Notes: generated from the letters alone by a model not told the origin. A stretch of 64,000 bases of DNA from Mactra quadrangularis (GCA_025267735.1 CM046295.1:12163167-12227166), one strand, 5' to 3'; positions 47,555 through 61,238 are shown, counted from the stretch's first letter. Translations and numbers: made by a program.

Positions 47555-49034
47555 TTATTGTAAAAAGAATACTTGAATGGTATCATTCCTACTACCAACA
47601 ATCAATGTATTTTTATTTTTATCATAACATACTGTACATGGACAACTCACACCATCTTGATTTGTAACAATTTCTCCTATATAATCACCACCTTGACCTA
47701 ACATTATAACATTGCGTGGCCAGAAACCACATACTAGAACATTACCTGAGCCATCAGTACATACTCCCCTTGCTTCATCCAATACTTTATCTGAAAACTC
47801 CCAACAAATCTTACCATTCATATCTAATGTAATAACACCACCATCATAGTCAACAATATGAATCATACTGTGATCATCACTTATAGTGACGTCACTAATA
47901 CTAGAGAATGTTTTATTTCCAGACTGTATTTTAGTAAAGGATTTCAATGATTTACCTTGTAAATTATAAATATACAATTCACTATAATTGGATACTAACA
48001 TTTTATCATTAGTGACAGTTATACATCTACAATAATGTTCCATACTGAGTGTACGAGTAACAACAAGTTTACCTTTATATGATACAAACTGTAACGTATT
48101 ATTATCAAGACATACTACTACACCTCCACTCTCAACTCTACACACAGACAGAGGTCTAGCATATAATACTAATGATGATATAATGATATAAGTTTTACTA
48201 TCAACTAATTTTAACTTTTTATTGCTAGAGTCAGCAAGTACTATACAACTATCGTCTACTATACACGATGAGCATATAATACATGAATATTTATCATCAG
48301 ACTGTTTTATGTTATATTCAGACTTACTTATTACTTTGTATAAACCTTGTTTCTTTGATTTCTGTGATATTTTTCTGACATTACTTGTACCTACACTACT
48401 TCCGGTAGCACCAGTGGTTGTTGTTGTTGTAGTGGGTGTAGATGCTGGTTGACTGGTGTGTTCATTTCTTGATGATGTTTCCCTGGTGTCTTGATGTCCT
48501 GGTGAACTTATCAGTCCTAAAGTAAGTACATTTAATAGAAAAGAAAGAATATCTACATTACGTTTAAATTTTAATGTTAGTGGCAATTTCTCACTACACG
48601 TTGACTTTATCTTCTCACTTTCTTTGATTATTCCATGTCCAATTATCACCAAAACAAATTTTTGGGCCACATTAACTTGTTCAGAAGCTAGATCATCCTG
48701 GTACCGCATTAAATTAGATTTCATTGTTTTGACTTTTGAGTTTTTTGCAATCTCTGATTGTTTAAGCTTTTCAAACTTATCATCAAGTTCACTCAGAGTC
48801 CTCCTTTCAATATTATCAATAATATTGTTAATTTCCTTTCGATAATTGTTTATTTCTTTTTTACACTCTGCCTTGCTCTTACTCAACTCAATGTCGTTTC
48901 TGTCGACATTGAGTTTCATATCATTCACACATTTCACTGCTTTCGGTAACTGCTTACGAAATTGATCAATTTCTTTAGCGTGTTGTTTATTTTCCTTCAC
49001 AAATTTTGGTATATAATGGATATCGTTACAAGAC
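47555..49034 (-). CDS. Coiled-coil/NHL exon 2 of a B-box/NHL gene, unit 2 (open frame)
   Basis: The exon starts at 49034 after acceptor TTTTTTCAG (intron phase joins AG|G to give Arg, then SCNDIHYIPKF) and is open for about 493 codons to the stop at 47555. First ~130 residues: Lys/Glu-rich coiled coil (ENKQHAKEIDQFRKQL; KSKAECKKEINNYRKEINN). Then the conserved FKRNVDILSFLLNVLTLGLI segment, a Ser/Thr-rich linker, and from about residue 250 a six-bladed NHL-type propeller. The clearest repeat is ARGVCTDGSGNVLVCG; others are ISDVTISDDHSMIHIVD and CTVCYDKNKNTLIVGS. NHL propellers bind RNA or protein. The B-box exon that should lie upstream (about 51.1-52 kb) is missing, so a complete protein would need another first exon. 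The methionine two codons inside the intron is not the natural start. Confidence 0.88.
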
Positions 49035-49043
49035 CTGAAAAAA
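49035..49043 (-). other. Splice acceptor of the unit 2 NHL exon
   Basis: The minus strand reads TTTTTTCAG|GTCTTGTAACG. The same acceptor with one change is at 30550 in unit 1, and the phase agrees with the donor at 22335. Confidence 0.75.
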
Positions 49044-49443
49044 TCCAAATAAATACCAAGTTAAAACTAGCATATTTTACAAATCAGCTGAAATTGAAGA
49101 TAAAAAAGTGATGTAATAAATTAACTTTTACACTATATTTTTACATATACTTAAACTTGTATATAATGTGTGAATTGGCAAAGCAACGAGTAAAAATCCA
49201 TTAAAAATCTACACACGTTATTCGGATCCAAATTTATATCTATCAATATTTATTTATATTAGCCTTTAAAAACTGTTTCTTGTTAATTTGTTTGAGTAAT
49301 ATATTTGATTAGAGGGAGATTTAACTTGTCAAATTACGTCCCGTCGGAATATCTGCAAATTTTGCATGATAATAAGATGTTTTACAAAAAAGGATGATAA
49401 AAAGTAGGAGACTTACAATTGTACTTATGTGTAATTGTTTTTA

Positions 49444-49870
49444 CGTAATTAAGCCGCAAAACTTGTATAACGTTTTCTTGCAAAGAATAGGCTACCTACA
49501 ACAATTAATCCGCTTTATTTCTTTAATATCGGATTTTGTTTAAATTCAACTGAAATTTTACATGCACAAAACGAATATCGCGTCGTAAATAAAATATGAC
49601 TTTGACATATTGAAAATTCCGTGAAAATCAACCTTGCTCTTTGAAATTCCACTCCGATATCATAAAATCCGGTCATAAAATGATAATTCACAAAGTTTTG
49701 TATAATCAAAATGTCCGATGTCTGAAACACATAATTATAACAGCCTAATTAATTATCAATTATCAATTTGAATATCCGATATTGGTTTAAAGCCCCATTA
49801 TCAAAAGAAGCACTGTTTTATAAAGTGCAAAGAAAATAGATGTTTATTTATTTCAAACGCCTCAAATAAA
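49444..49870. mobile_element. ~430-bp insertion in the unit 2 intron, type unknown
   Basis: Units 1 and 2 align up to TTATGTGT-ATTGTTTT and resume at ATGCAAATA-TGCTTA. About 430 bases between have no counterpart in unit 1 (30955-30985). No clear inverted ends; it may be a non-autonomous transposon or a deletion in unit 1. Confidence 0.5.
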
Positions 49871-49894
49871 CTGAATGCAAATATTGCTTAAATA

Positions 49895-50248
49895 CAGAAC
49901 CCACCAAAATTTGGAGAAATTTTCAGATTGAATGCCTATTGAATAGCTTTTATTTAAACTGTGATTTTGAAATACTTTGTAGTTATACATTATTATTTTG
50001 TGATCATTATCATTATAACCGAGACTACAAAAATAGTATGAAATTTATGGTGATGGAAAAATATTGTTTTTGAGCCTTAACGATGTCAAATGCTGAATCC
50101 TATAAAGAGATACATTCATGAAATTTGTTTTCATTTTATCACAAACTATACTTAAATGTATTAAAATAATGATTCTACAATTAAATGATCATTAAAATTC
50201 AAGAATTGTAGTTATCATCTTTTGTCTCCAAACTTTTGGTGGGTACTG
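49895..50248. mobile_element. Tc1/mariner-type MITE, unit 2 only
   Basis: CAGAACCCACCAAAATTTGG at the left and reverse-complemented CAGTACCCACCAAAAGTTTG at the right, flanked by TA (49893-49894; 50249-50250). Same family as 28703-29065 but inserted in the opposite orientation at a different site. Unit 1 has the empty site near 30990. Confidence 0.82.
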
Positions 50249-50954
50249 TATGTCTATGTTATTTAGTGCATTTAAAATTAAAAGTAGATCAAAACCGAAA
50301 GTAGAATTTGGTTGTCAATACTTGATATAAGGTTTTATCGAAGTATGTTTTAGATGGAGTACGGTTATGAAATAAAATAAAATCACAGATGAGCGTGTAA
50401 CATCCTGCTTCAAAAAATCCAACGGACACTTAGACAATTCAAATTTAGATAACAGAGGGATTTAAACAGATTATTGTGTTTCTTATGCATGGAATATTCT
50501 AATGACGTCATTTCTGTGGAACAGTTTTCTAGTCTAATGTACCAATTTAAATGCCATGAACATATACAGGTAAAACTTACTTATGGTTTTTTACTGCAAA
50601 CGCATGTTATATGAATTTAAAAAGATTTCACTTTAGTAAATTAAATGACGACGTGAAAGAATAATAATAAAGGTTTGACGCGCAAAAAGGTTTGCTTTAG
50701 AAGAAAAAATAATAAAGCAAAATAAGAAACATATAATTTTGAAGTCGACCATGTCTTCCAACAATGTTCTATAACAAAAATCTACCGTACTCTGTTTTTA
50801 CATTTATCAATAAAAGTATAATTATCATTTAAATTTTGAGGGGAAATTTCCTAACGCTTTACAAATGGTTGGATGATATCTTTAGATACGCGCGTATTTA
50901 CGAATAAACGACACACAGGGCTGTTAATACAGAAACTGTATAGAAAATTAATCG

Positions 50955-51022
50955 GTCAAATAAGCTCAGATTGGAGAGCAATAGACTTGCAAGTCGTTGG
51001 TTCAATCTTCGCATCAGGCACT
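50955..51022 (+). repeat. tRNA-like sequence, unit 2 counterpart
   Basis: AGCTCAGATTGGAGAGC, GACTTGCAAGTC and GGTTCAATCTTCGC in the same order as at 31845-31915, with further decay. Confidence 0.5.
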
Positions 51023-51136
51023 TAGCTTCTCCTTCTCCTATTATAGATGATATCATTTTCAAGGACAGTAATTTAAGTTTGAACAAGACTAAGGTGTTTT
51101 CAATAAAAAAAAAATGAAAATCAATCTTTGCATCAT

Positions 51137-51485
51137 TCCGCTCAAGGAATGAGATCCGAACAAAATGCGGACGGCTGTTAAATGAACTTTCTATTGTTAT
51201 GTAAGTGATTCTACGTATTCCAAAAGTTACATATGTCCAACCGTAAGCTTCCAACTCCTCTTTGTAAGCCGAGTGATCGACAATAAGTAGTTTTACTTAT
51301 ATTACCGCCGTCCGTTCCGAACCGGTCTAGTACGGGTTTTATCCTAACAAGTGATTTTCATAACTTCATAAATATTACGTAGGCAGGGTGAAGGTCGCTC
51401 ATCAAATTATTGAACTTGACGTTTTGTACACAAACGGTCTTACTGGTTTTCTTAATACTAGTTTTCAGGGTGCCTCATATTACAA
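51137..51485. other. Unrelated sequence replacing the B-box exon in unit 2
   Basis: Homology to unit 1 stops near 51136 (unit 1: 32026) and resumes at the minisatellite near 51486 (unit 1: 32925). The ~900 bases of unit 1, including the B-box exon and promoter, are absent. In their place are ~350 bases with GC-richer parts (GCGGACGGCTG near 51170; CCGCCGTCCGTTCCG near 51306, partly inverted to each other), possibly a short transposon. No B-box codons are detectable. Confidence 0.7.
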
Positions 51486-51840
51486 TATATCAACCATGTG
51501 TAGGTATTATAAGCTTTATAACGATATTGAACCTGTTCTCAATGAACTATATATCAAATATGTGTAGGTATTATAAGCTTCATGACGATATTGAACCTGT
51601 CCTCAATGAACTATATATAATAAATGTTTTGGTATTATAAGCTTCATGACGATATTGAATTTGTCCTCAATGAACTATATATAAAACATGTGTAGGTGTT
51701 ATAAGCTTCATGACGATATTGTAACTTTCCCCAATGAACTATATATCAAACATGTGTAGGTATTATAAGCTTCATGACAATATTGAACTTGTCCTCAATA
51801 AACTATATATCAAACATATGTAGGTATTATTAACTTCATC
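51486..51840 (+). repeat. ~64-bp minisatellite, six units (unit 2)
   Basis: Units near 51504, 51568, 51631, 51698, 51761 and 51826, one more than in unit 1. Short frames through it on both strands are repeat translations. Confidence 0.88.
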
Positions 51841-54800
51841 GTTTGTATAAATATATAACCAAGGATTTACATTAAACATACACAGGTGTGAGGGCTTACA
51901 CATCTTGCCTAATAAGTTAACGTTTACAAAATGTTCAACTCTAAAATGGATTTCCTCCTGTAAGTATGCCATACATGCTGTATTTTGACACGTTAAATTG
52001 TGGCATGGTTGTATATACATTTCACCATATCTTCAAACTGCATACATCACGAGTATCAAAACAACAACTATTACATGGCCTAGTTTATTGAGTTTTCTAC
52101 TATATATATGATAATTTACCTTTCTATAAAGGGTTTTCATTTAACACAAATCAAGTGCATGCATGATTTGTCAAGTAGCTAAGCTTCTACGGACTGCATA
52201 TCAATAGTTATCTTCCGACGATTGCTCCCAATGCTGGACTTATCTGAAAAAACTATACTAGTAAACTATTTAGAATGTTAAGGTTACGGGCTCAACCCCA
52301 ATACATGGAAGTTGGTTTGATTTGCACCGGGGTCATTATGTGTTAACATACAGTACATACAATTCAAAGTTACTTTGGCTACCCATAGGATTGCGAATCT
52401 TATGTCATGTACTCGAACCACATATGGGCGATTATTCTTTCCATGAAAATTAATAAATCCTTCATATTGATGTTTTCACCTTTTATTGCCATTGGATATA
52501 CATTTTAAGATAAAACTCAAGTTTGAGATCAGGTATTAAAAATAGGTTTCCGACTCTACACTGCATAAAATAATATTGTTCATATACTTAAAGCCACTAA
52601 ACGAAGACAAAATCATCAATCTAAAAACAAGTAATACTATCTAAAAGACTATAGAATATAATCGCCTTGGGATTAAAATAACTCTCTCAAGCGGGTTCCC
52701 TTGTAAAAAATATAAGTTTCTTATAAAAGTGGGGTACTTTTATAACATGCAAATTAGAATACGGAGATACTCTCTCAGCCAATCAAATTGCTTAATAATA
52801 TTTGATAAAAGTTACACGACTCTGTTAAGTGTTGGATATATCGCATAGTTTTCCAGTGATTTACTCGAGAAACCAGTGCGTGTAAGTTTTGAGTTCGCTA
52901 ATATCAAAACTGATGCTAAAAAAGAAACGCCTCATTTCAACTAGGTACATAATTTTCATGATCAGAATAACAAGAGAATACATTAATGTTGTTAGCCTTT
53001 GAAAATTTCTTGGTGAGTGTGCAACGTGAGGTCTGTCGTTTTATTCTGATATCAATAGTATTCAGTATACCAAATTACTCAAAAAAATTGCAATAGTTTG
53101 AAAAAAGTGACAGGTTTCATACTTCTTTGTCGTAAGATGTTTTTAGAAAAGTGTTCTGTTTGCTCTATTGATTTTTTTGGCGCGTAACGTCACGATATAA
53201 AGATTGACGTTACGCCAGGTTTCACTTTGTAATTTCAATTTTTAAAAAAATGGCTCATAATGTGAACGTCAAAAGTTTTTCATTTTCAAAATTCTTGAAG
53301 AAGGCTTCTTAAAGCCGAAAATTTCAATAAAGAGTATTTTATTAAGTATATGTATTTATCTTTCTTCCCTTCGGAGGAATGTAACAAGGATAATATTGTT
53401 CAATTTATATTATTTTCTCTTCCCCAACATTTATAATACCAGTGTTTACTTTGCCTTGATCTATAATTTGTTTGATGACATTTATGGTAATATAAGTTGT
53501 ATTCTTGAATTGAACAATCTTCAATTTTAGTTTTGTAAAGCGTTCGTCTTAACAAATAGATAATGAATAGATAAAGACCTACTCTGAGGTATTGAAGAAA
53601 TTAGTAAAAGTGTCTTTTGCTATATTGCATGTGTGTATTGTAAAAGTTCTCCTCGAGTTGATATTATGTTTTTATTCGATTGAATTTAATTTATAAGTAA
53701 ATTATGACCAATAAATTGTTTTATTTTGTATAACTTTACGTTTGTCAAAAGTGATTGTAGCGGAATGCAATTATCCTACTCCAGTATAATTCAATGGTTT
53801 TACTTTATAGTTAGGAATTTCGTTTTAACGTACAACAATGTAACCAATGACTTTAAATGTGAATTGAAACCTGGAATTATATTTTTACATAATCTTAGTC
53901 AATAGATCGACAGGCTACACGCAACATTTTAAATTTATATCCCTTAAGGTATTCTGGTTGAATTCCATACGAAGTGGTTAAATCATCTTATGATTTGACA
54001 GTTATGGCAATTTTCTTTCATTATTAAAATACATTAGGAAGTTGTCGGTAATTTGAAAATGTATATGTGAACTGGTAATAAACAAAAATACAGCAAATTA
54101 CAACAATGTTACCAATGACTTTAAATGTGAATTGAAACATGGAATTATATTTTAACATAATCTTAGTCAATAGAACGACAGGCTACACGCGACATTTTAA
54201 ATTTATATCCCTTATGGTATTCTGGTTGAATTCCATACGAGGTGGTTAAATTATCTTATGAAAATTTGACAGTTATGGCAATTTTCTTTCATTATTAAAA
54301 TACATTAGGAAGTTGTCGGTAATTTGAAAATGTATATGTGAACTGGTAATAAACGAAAATACAGCAAATTAGTTTTTGTAAGCTGATGGACGTAAATGAC
54401 CTAAATTTGTGTTGACTCACTATTGATCTTAACCAACATAACGTAACATATAAAATAAAACATTATAGACTACTTAAGCACAATATGCTTGTTTTATATG
54501 TATCTTTTGTTATTTAATAGTTTTATTCTTCTTTTTCTTTTTTTATTTAGAAAAATAAAAAGTATGTTTTTTCTGGAGAGGTAGTTTTCAAAAATAAAAA
54601 TTATATGTATTGAGTCAAACCCAACTAGATGGTAGCTTTATTTTACTTAAAAAAAAAGTCGAGAAAATATTACCTGCATCGAGTGATGTTTTATTATATT
54701 AAATGTGTATTTAGACGAAGTGAACTTTCAGCAAGAGAGTTCCTCTGAAATTTTTATATAAAAAGTTATATAAAAGTTTATGTAAAAGTTTTATATTTTC

Positions 54801-57800
54801 GTAAACTCTAACTAACAAAAGGGTATATGTTAGTTCTATACAGACTGCACTATGCATTCAACAAAAAATAAAAAAAACTCGTTATCATGTAAACCTGTAA
54901 GCAATCTACTGTAAGGCGAGCAATTATTAGAAGCCATGTCTTTGAACAATTACCGAAAGTAATTACACTGTTAAATAATTATATATGCAACTTATTTGAA
55001 TCCAGTTCATTACATATATATAGTCTTAAAATATAAAACAAGTAACATAACTTAAAGTACGTTTAAAAGAAATTGAATATATTTAACTGTGATAATATAT
55101 TTATTCTATAAAATGTATCATACTTTTAAAGAACCGGACAAGAAAAGTACAATATCTTTTAAGTTTTTTTATATGCGATATAATTTTAGTCTTATAAATA
55201 ACTTGATAAATATATAAGTTACTCAATTGTGTATTGACATTAGCTTTAAAAGTGGTTTGATACCGCCATGAAATACGATCTGCATGTATTATACAATCGA
55301 TTAAACACTATTTATCAGCTTTGTAAAGCAGAATTTAAAACGTAGGATTTCTTTTCATTTGATTTCTAAGAGTTCCATTCAAATCATAGATAGATAAACA
55401 CTTAACTTATACCAAACTTTAAATATTTAAAGCAAAATATAACACACATAATGACACAAACAGAAATATGAATAAAATAAATATTTAGAGATTAATTTAA
55501 ATAGTATAACACAAGTATAGTTAAATCTAGAATGAAGTCATTTTCATTACGAAATAAGTCATGAAACATATTGAATTTCTTTTCACCTTATACATGAAGG
55601 TTATTTATCCAAATTGTACAATAAGGCCACATGTATAAGTTTGTATATTCAAACAACTTCTATGATGAAATAAAATGTAAGCTTTTCAACATGTTGTTTT
55701 CTATTGTTCTCTCTAATAGGTCTATATATAGTCTTTGTGTGAGCTGACTGTTGTCTTTTATACCTCAGACTTGGTTAGTAGAGCTTCTGACTTGCTCGAA
55801 GAAGATCATAAGTTTAGTCCTGCGTTTTATAATTTTACGCCTCTTACTGTAGGTATGAGACTAGTCTTATATACTACTTCTATATAAGGTGAAATAAGAG
55901 TTACGTACCTAGTAGAACCTACCAAAGTAGGAGGTATGTAGCAGGGTTGTATATAATATGTGCTTGGGTTAAAGGTTTTGTTATAATCATTGGTAGATAG
56001 ATACAAGAAGCACAATTAACTAGAGCAAAATATATTAAGTCGATGAACGTTCGTCTGTATGAAACCTAGACTATAAACTGTATGCAATGTATTTACTTTT
56101 TAAGCTTTTTATAGAATAGCTAATAAGCATCTTATAGTATGTATATAGATGGAAAATAATCCTTAGTTTAGGTCTAAAATCGATTTTAATTTCACCTTTC
56201 ATCGAGTCAACTCTATACCGTAACTAACGTTACGGTGTCAAAATGATAAATCACATACAACAGATTGACCGAATGCATTTCCGTCATAATTATGATCATT
56301 TTACGAAATGAGTATTTGCATTATGAAGTCAGTTAGTGTTTGAGAGTCAGAGTTGAAACATGTTGTTAATGATAAATAAAAATTAAGTTGTTCGAGCGCT
56401 GTTTGCGGCTCGAATATATAAGTTAGGAACATTGTTTTGAATCTGGACTAATAAGTTATGATATTAGATTTAGAAATTTATAAAGTATGTTAGTAAACAA
56501 TAACTCTCACGGGCCATTATTAAATGTCTTATACTTATTGTGTTAAAATCTGTAATGTAAGTATTAATGTTGGTGTTGTAAACCAGAGACATGATACACA
56601 CAACAGTGTGGCAACGTAACAACCTGTAGCATACTGCTACGTCAAAGCTAAAAAAACATATTTTTTGCGAGTGCCAAAGCCACTTTTGATGAGTTTTTTC
56701 ATGAAATACATTTTGTGGTCATTCTCCATCCTACCACTAATTTTTGATCATGTAGGAAGTTGTCAATTACTGAGAAAATTAAGCGCTTCGTCACTAATTG
56801 ACAGCTAAATAAAGCGATTTAGTCTTTTCAGGAACGATGATTTGTTGACTACCCGTCGTATTATGACCTATGATATGCGTTGTTACGCCGTTTAACCCAA
56901 CAGAAAGTCATGGAGCGTTTCGGATGCTTTTGAAAAATATTCGCTTTGACTGTACAGGTAAGTTTTAATTGTATGGAGCTATTTAATTCTTAAGTGGAAC
57001 TTGTTCTCTGGAAACAGATTTCTTGTAAACCTCTGTCAATTTATTTCATGACATCGCACAGGGGTCACAGGCTTTAGTCTAGACAACACATTATAAAAAA
57101 ACAGAATTTCGGAATTTGTAATTTTAGATCTGATATATTTAAGCTTCTTTGAAGGTTTGTGTTATTCACTCTTGGTTGAAAGATCCTACATTATTTGTTA
57201 GCTGGACTGTGACATAAAATTTATTCATGTAAAAACAAAATGTTAATTCCATTAAATGGTACCCGAATTGCGAGCTCATAAGTTATATGTACTTACGCTT
57301 TTGTACATAATTAGTGTTTTGAGTATGAATAAGTTTGACATAGTTATTTCCCTTTAATTGATGAAATTGAGAAATACACTTTAATGAGCAATATCTCTTT
57401 ATTACAAGAAAACCTTCTTTTTACGTTTGTCTATTTTTCCTTATGACATGCTCTCAATTTTCTTTATCTTTGTTTAATATCTTATAATCATACTTTATTG
57501 TCCTGTAACATAATAAAAATAATTTTGATAATATGCTGCCCAGAGGCGGATCGAGTATCGAGTATTTCACGACCCTTCCCTGTTGAATTCTAAAAATAAT
57601 CAATCAGGGAATGTAACTTTGTAGATTTCCATATCTAAATGAAGATTATTGCTTGATTAATCAACACTCAAGCCCTTAATTAGGGGATGTTCTGAATATT
57701 CTGAAATTAAAATTTGAATGCAGTAATTCATTTCGGGGTTGTACACCAATCAACGTAGACAGATACGATGTATGAATTAAATAACTAAGATATATTTGAA

Positions 57801-59150
57801 ATGTAATACAGTAGATCTGAGATATGTTTATTATAAAATGAAAATCGTTGAATTCAATACTTTTACGTCATTGTATTTAATTGTTCACTAATGGAATGTT
57901 TTAACCATTATTATCTTAATAATCTCTGTACGATACTTGATATATCACTTATTTATTAAACCTGACACAAGGATTACGACCATTAATGATCTTGCATTGC
58001 TGTTAAGTTTTAAGGTCACGCTACAGTGGTCCGTATTATAAAGGGTTTTAAAGATCTTAGTCCTTCACCATTCAATGTTGTTTTGTAACATAATGAAAGA
58101 ATTTTGATAATATGCCCAGATGTTGAGAGGGTATAACAAAGACTTGTTATACGACCCTTCCCTGTTGAATTTCGAAAGGCAATCAATTTGGGAATGACAG
58201 CATTGTAGATTTCTGAATTTTAATAACTTTATTAATAATTTTATGTGTGCAAGTTCTGTTGTTGTTAATCAATATTTAAAACCCAAAAAAGGATTTTTTT
58301 CTGATTTAAAATCAAATTTCAATTCTGTGTCATAATATTATTGTTCCCTCAATAAATATTAAACCCTGCTGTCTAAATAACTCTTAAACAATAATTAATG
58401 CATTGCAAAATCGTCAAACTTGATACAAAGATAACGGCTAATATTTGATTTGTATTGTCATTATGTTTTGAATTTACAAGGATCCATATAATAAATCGTC
58501 TTACAAAAGCTTTATCATGCTAAATTGTTTTAATATATCATGAAAATATTTTTATTTCATGCTGCCTAGTTGTGGATCGAGTATATTTAAGCGTGTTAAC
58601 GAATTTCCCAGTTAAATTTTGAAAAGACAATTAACCAGGAAATAATTTTTAGATTTTCAGTTTATGATTATTTAATTAATAATGTTATGTCTGCAGCTAC
58701 TTTTGTAAAAAAATCATATGACCGTATAGTTATTCAACAATTAGACCTCTTATATAGTGAATCTCAAATTCAAATATATTATCATTTTTTGTAAGCTTTA
58801 ATCATATTTTCAGAAAAGTTGTTAATGACTGTAAGTGGAGTTAGGCACTGTATTCATTTAATGACAATCTGGACATACAGATATACGTACACACTTACTT
58901 CCTAACTAAAAATGATATATTAAAATCATCAAGGTCTTATTTTTGTAGAGGATAAAATCATTGACAAAAAAAACACTTGTCACGTAAAATTATAAACTGT
59001 AGTAAGAATACATTAAAGATCTAACAACAATCAACTTTGCTAATATGCTAATGAATAAGTTTTTCAAGGTGATTGCAAACAAGCTAGCAGCAATTATCTC
59101 CCTTGAGAGAAAAATTAATTGAGTGATTTTTGTTTAAGTATACCGCTACT
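51841..59150. other. Gene-free block, unit 2 copy
   Basis: High-identity counterpart of 33206-40130. No exon of the family and no RNA gene recognised; includes the 268-bp duplication listed separately. Confidence 0.7.
53832..54367 (+). repeat. 268-bp direct tandem duplication, unit 2 only
   Basis: ACAACAATGT-ACCAATGACT starts at 53832 and again at 54100. Both copies extend through GGAAGTTGTCGGTAATTTGA to AAATACAGCAAATTA. Unit 1 has a single copy (about 35182-35440). Confidence 0.88.
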
Positions 59151-59624
59151 AATCTGATGGTTGGTGAAACTTAAATATGGATAATGAACGAGTACTTGAC
59201 ATAAAGAGCATGAGAAGTCATGTATAAATATTAATAGATTAGTAAGGGGTTATGTAAAATTGTATAAACGTGTACATTACATTTCAACTTTTGTAAAGGT
59301 GTTAATTATATTTATATTTACCGATACTTGAGAAATTGAATACATGCCTTTAGATACATGCTCATGAATAGCAAATAGCATTAATTACTTTGAATGTTAC
59401 AATCTATTATGTAATGTGTAAATGCATCTGACGTAAAATTTAATTTTATCAATAAAACAATGACTCTATTACAAATTTAAAGATAGTTTTTGTGGAAACT
59501 TTAATGGAGCTGAAATGGTCACGTGTTCATGGCATTTCAGTGCTTATAATTGGTAGCACAACCAAGAAAGGGGTTATTACTGACACAATGTAAGAAGTAG
59601 ATTCGTTTGTTTGTTGTTGTTTTC

Positions 59625-59675
59625 TGTTTGTTTGTTGGGTTTTACGCCGTAGCAACACAATGTCATATAAAGACG
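59625..59675 (-). repeat. Retroelement 3' tail, minus orientation, unit 2 counterpart
   Basis: GTTTGTTTGTTGGGTTTTACGCCGT then a shortened loop; paired with 40895-40953. Confidence 0.65.
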
Positions 59676-61073
59676 GTCAATCAACCTTTTTAATCCTCCT
59701 AAAGAGGCAAATCTCTGGATTTAGCTGTTAACCAAATACAAAATCCTTATTATCGTTTCCATTTTTTGATAATGCTGTGTTGATATACTTCACATAAACC
59801 CCATGTGCGACAGTTAAATTAGTGTTTTATGGTCTTTAATGGATTCATTAGATTGCTAAATAATCATACTTTTCATACTTATATGATTTTTGCGTTTTCT
59901 TTAGCTATAAAGGCAGATTATTAGATTAACTAATAAAATAACGATATTTATGAACACATAACAGTAGGTGCAAACTTACCATACCAACATTTTCTCCATG
60001 GAAAAAATATGTGTTTCATTACTGTTCCACAGAGACAATTTCTACATCTAAGAAGAAAAAGTTGATATTGGTGATCGATTTTAGGTGCGGATATAGAGTG
60101 CTGGCGCCGAGAATTGAAACCGGAACATCCGGTCTTGATATCCTGTGCTTTATTACTACTCACTGTCGAATGAGTTTAGACTTAGACTCTAAAAACCACG
60201 ATTCCAACCCATCACAGAAAATTCATCATTTAGAAGAGGTTTTTACTCTTTTCAGTTACTAGACTGTAACCCTTTTTCCTGTATTGAGTCTCTACACAAT
60301 GCTGCTACATGTACACAATATAATATCCTTCTTATAGATTTTTCACAAATATATCCCTTATCGCAAGCTTGATGTTAGATTCTTATTTAGAACGTAAAAG
60401 TTTTAAAAGTTAGGACTATTCTTGACTGATGTCATCTGAGTTATTATGTTGACTCTAGTGTCAGAAACCATTCATTGACATTAGATAGAACTTTTATGTT
60501 GATAACAAGTTTTCCAGTACTGGTGAAACTGTTTTTTAATTTTTGTAGCTATTTCTTTAACTTGATTTTTAACTTCATAAGCACTCTTATTCTATGTAAT
60601 ACTTTTTTCTGTGGATGATAATATTGAAAATAATTACAACTGCATTCACAAATGTATTTTGCTTTAGATGTATTAAGTTCTAGCACGACCAACTCCGATT
60701 CAGTAACAATGGCATATGTCTGCCTAAATCATTAATTAACAGATTCAAAATATTAAATATACTGCAGCTCGTCGCATAACTAAAATATCAAGATTCGAAC
60801 ATGTAACACCGATTCTAAAAAAAACTCTCCGAGGTCAATCTCCAATTTACATATGTAACTAACCAGAAAAATTATGTACCGAAGAGAAATCTAAGATCAC
60901 AAAATAAATGTAAACCATGTGTTGTTCCAAAATACAGAGCAGTGACATACGGTGATAGAAGTTTTATGACCGCAGCTCTAAGACAATGGAATGCTATCCC
61001 ATCCGTATTGATGGAGAAAACACCACCAGTTCTTTAAAAAGACTCTAAAGAAATACCTTTTTGGTCAAGCATA
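59676..61073. other. Non-coding part of unit 2 before the TRIM
   Basis: Aligns with 40960-44140 of unit 1 minus the Harbinger element and the 43886 MITE. No gene recognised. Confidence 0.5.
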
Positions 61074-61218
61074 TGTCACGGCACTTAACCTGTTCACATT
61101 ATGGGAAGAAGGATATGTAAGCGGCCGGATAGCTCAGTCGGGAGAGCACTCGCCCTGTAAGCGAGGGGTCCCGGGTTAGAGTCCCGGTCATGCTGCATAT
61201 TTTTCTATCCCTGTGACA
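61074..61218 (+). repeat. 5' LTR of the TRIM
   Basis: 145 bases, TGTCACGGCAC...CCCTGTGACA; TGTCAC and GTGACA are perfect short inverted repeats. It contains the tRNA-like sequence at 61123-61195. Confidence 0.85.
61123..61195 (+). tRNA. tRNA-Thr(TGT)-like sequence within the 5' LTR
   Basis: 73 bases with cloverleaf layout: acceptor GGCCGGA, TA, D-arm AGCTCAGTCGGGAGAGC (good A-box), anticodon stem CTCGC/GCGAG with loop CCTGTAA (anticodon TGT, Thr), variable GGGTC, and T-arm CCGGG/CCCGG with loop TTAGAGT. The B-box has an A where the usual C stands. The acceptor has two mismatches plus a G-T pair and no CCA-compatible end, so a functional tRNA is unlikely. It is better seen as a tRNA-derived pol III promoter module. 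Confidence 0.7.
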
Positions 61219-61220
61219 TT

Positions 61221-61238
61221 TGACGCCCAACGTGGGGC
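61221..61238 (+). other. Primer binding site (tRNA-Lys type)
   Basis: TGACGCCCAACGTGGGGC differs at one base (A for G at position 3) from the complement of the 3' 18 nt of tRNA-Lys(CTT). It lies two bases after the LTR, as in vertebrate and invertebrate LTR elements that use this primer. Confidence 0.82.

Noticed and set aside
51410..51640. Frame through the minisatellite
   Set aside because: Translation of a ~64-bp repeat whose copy number differs between units.
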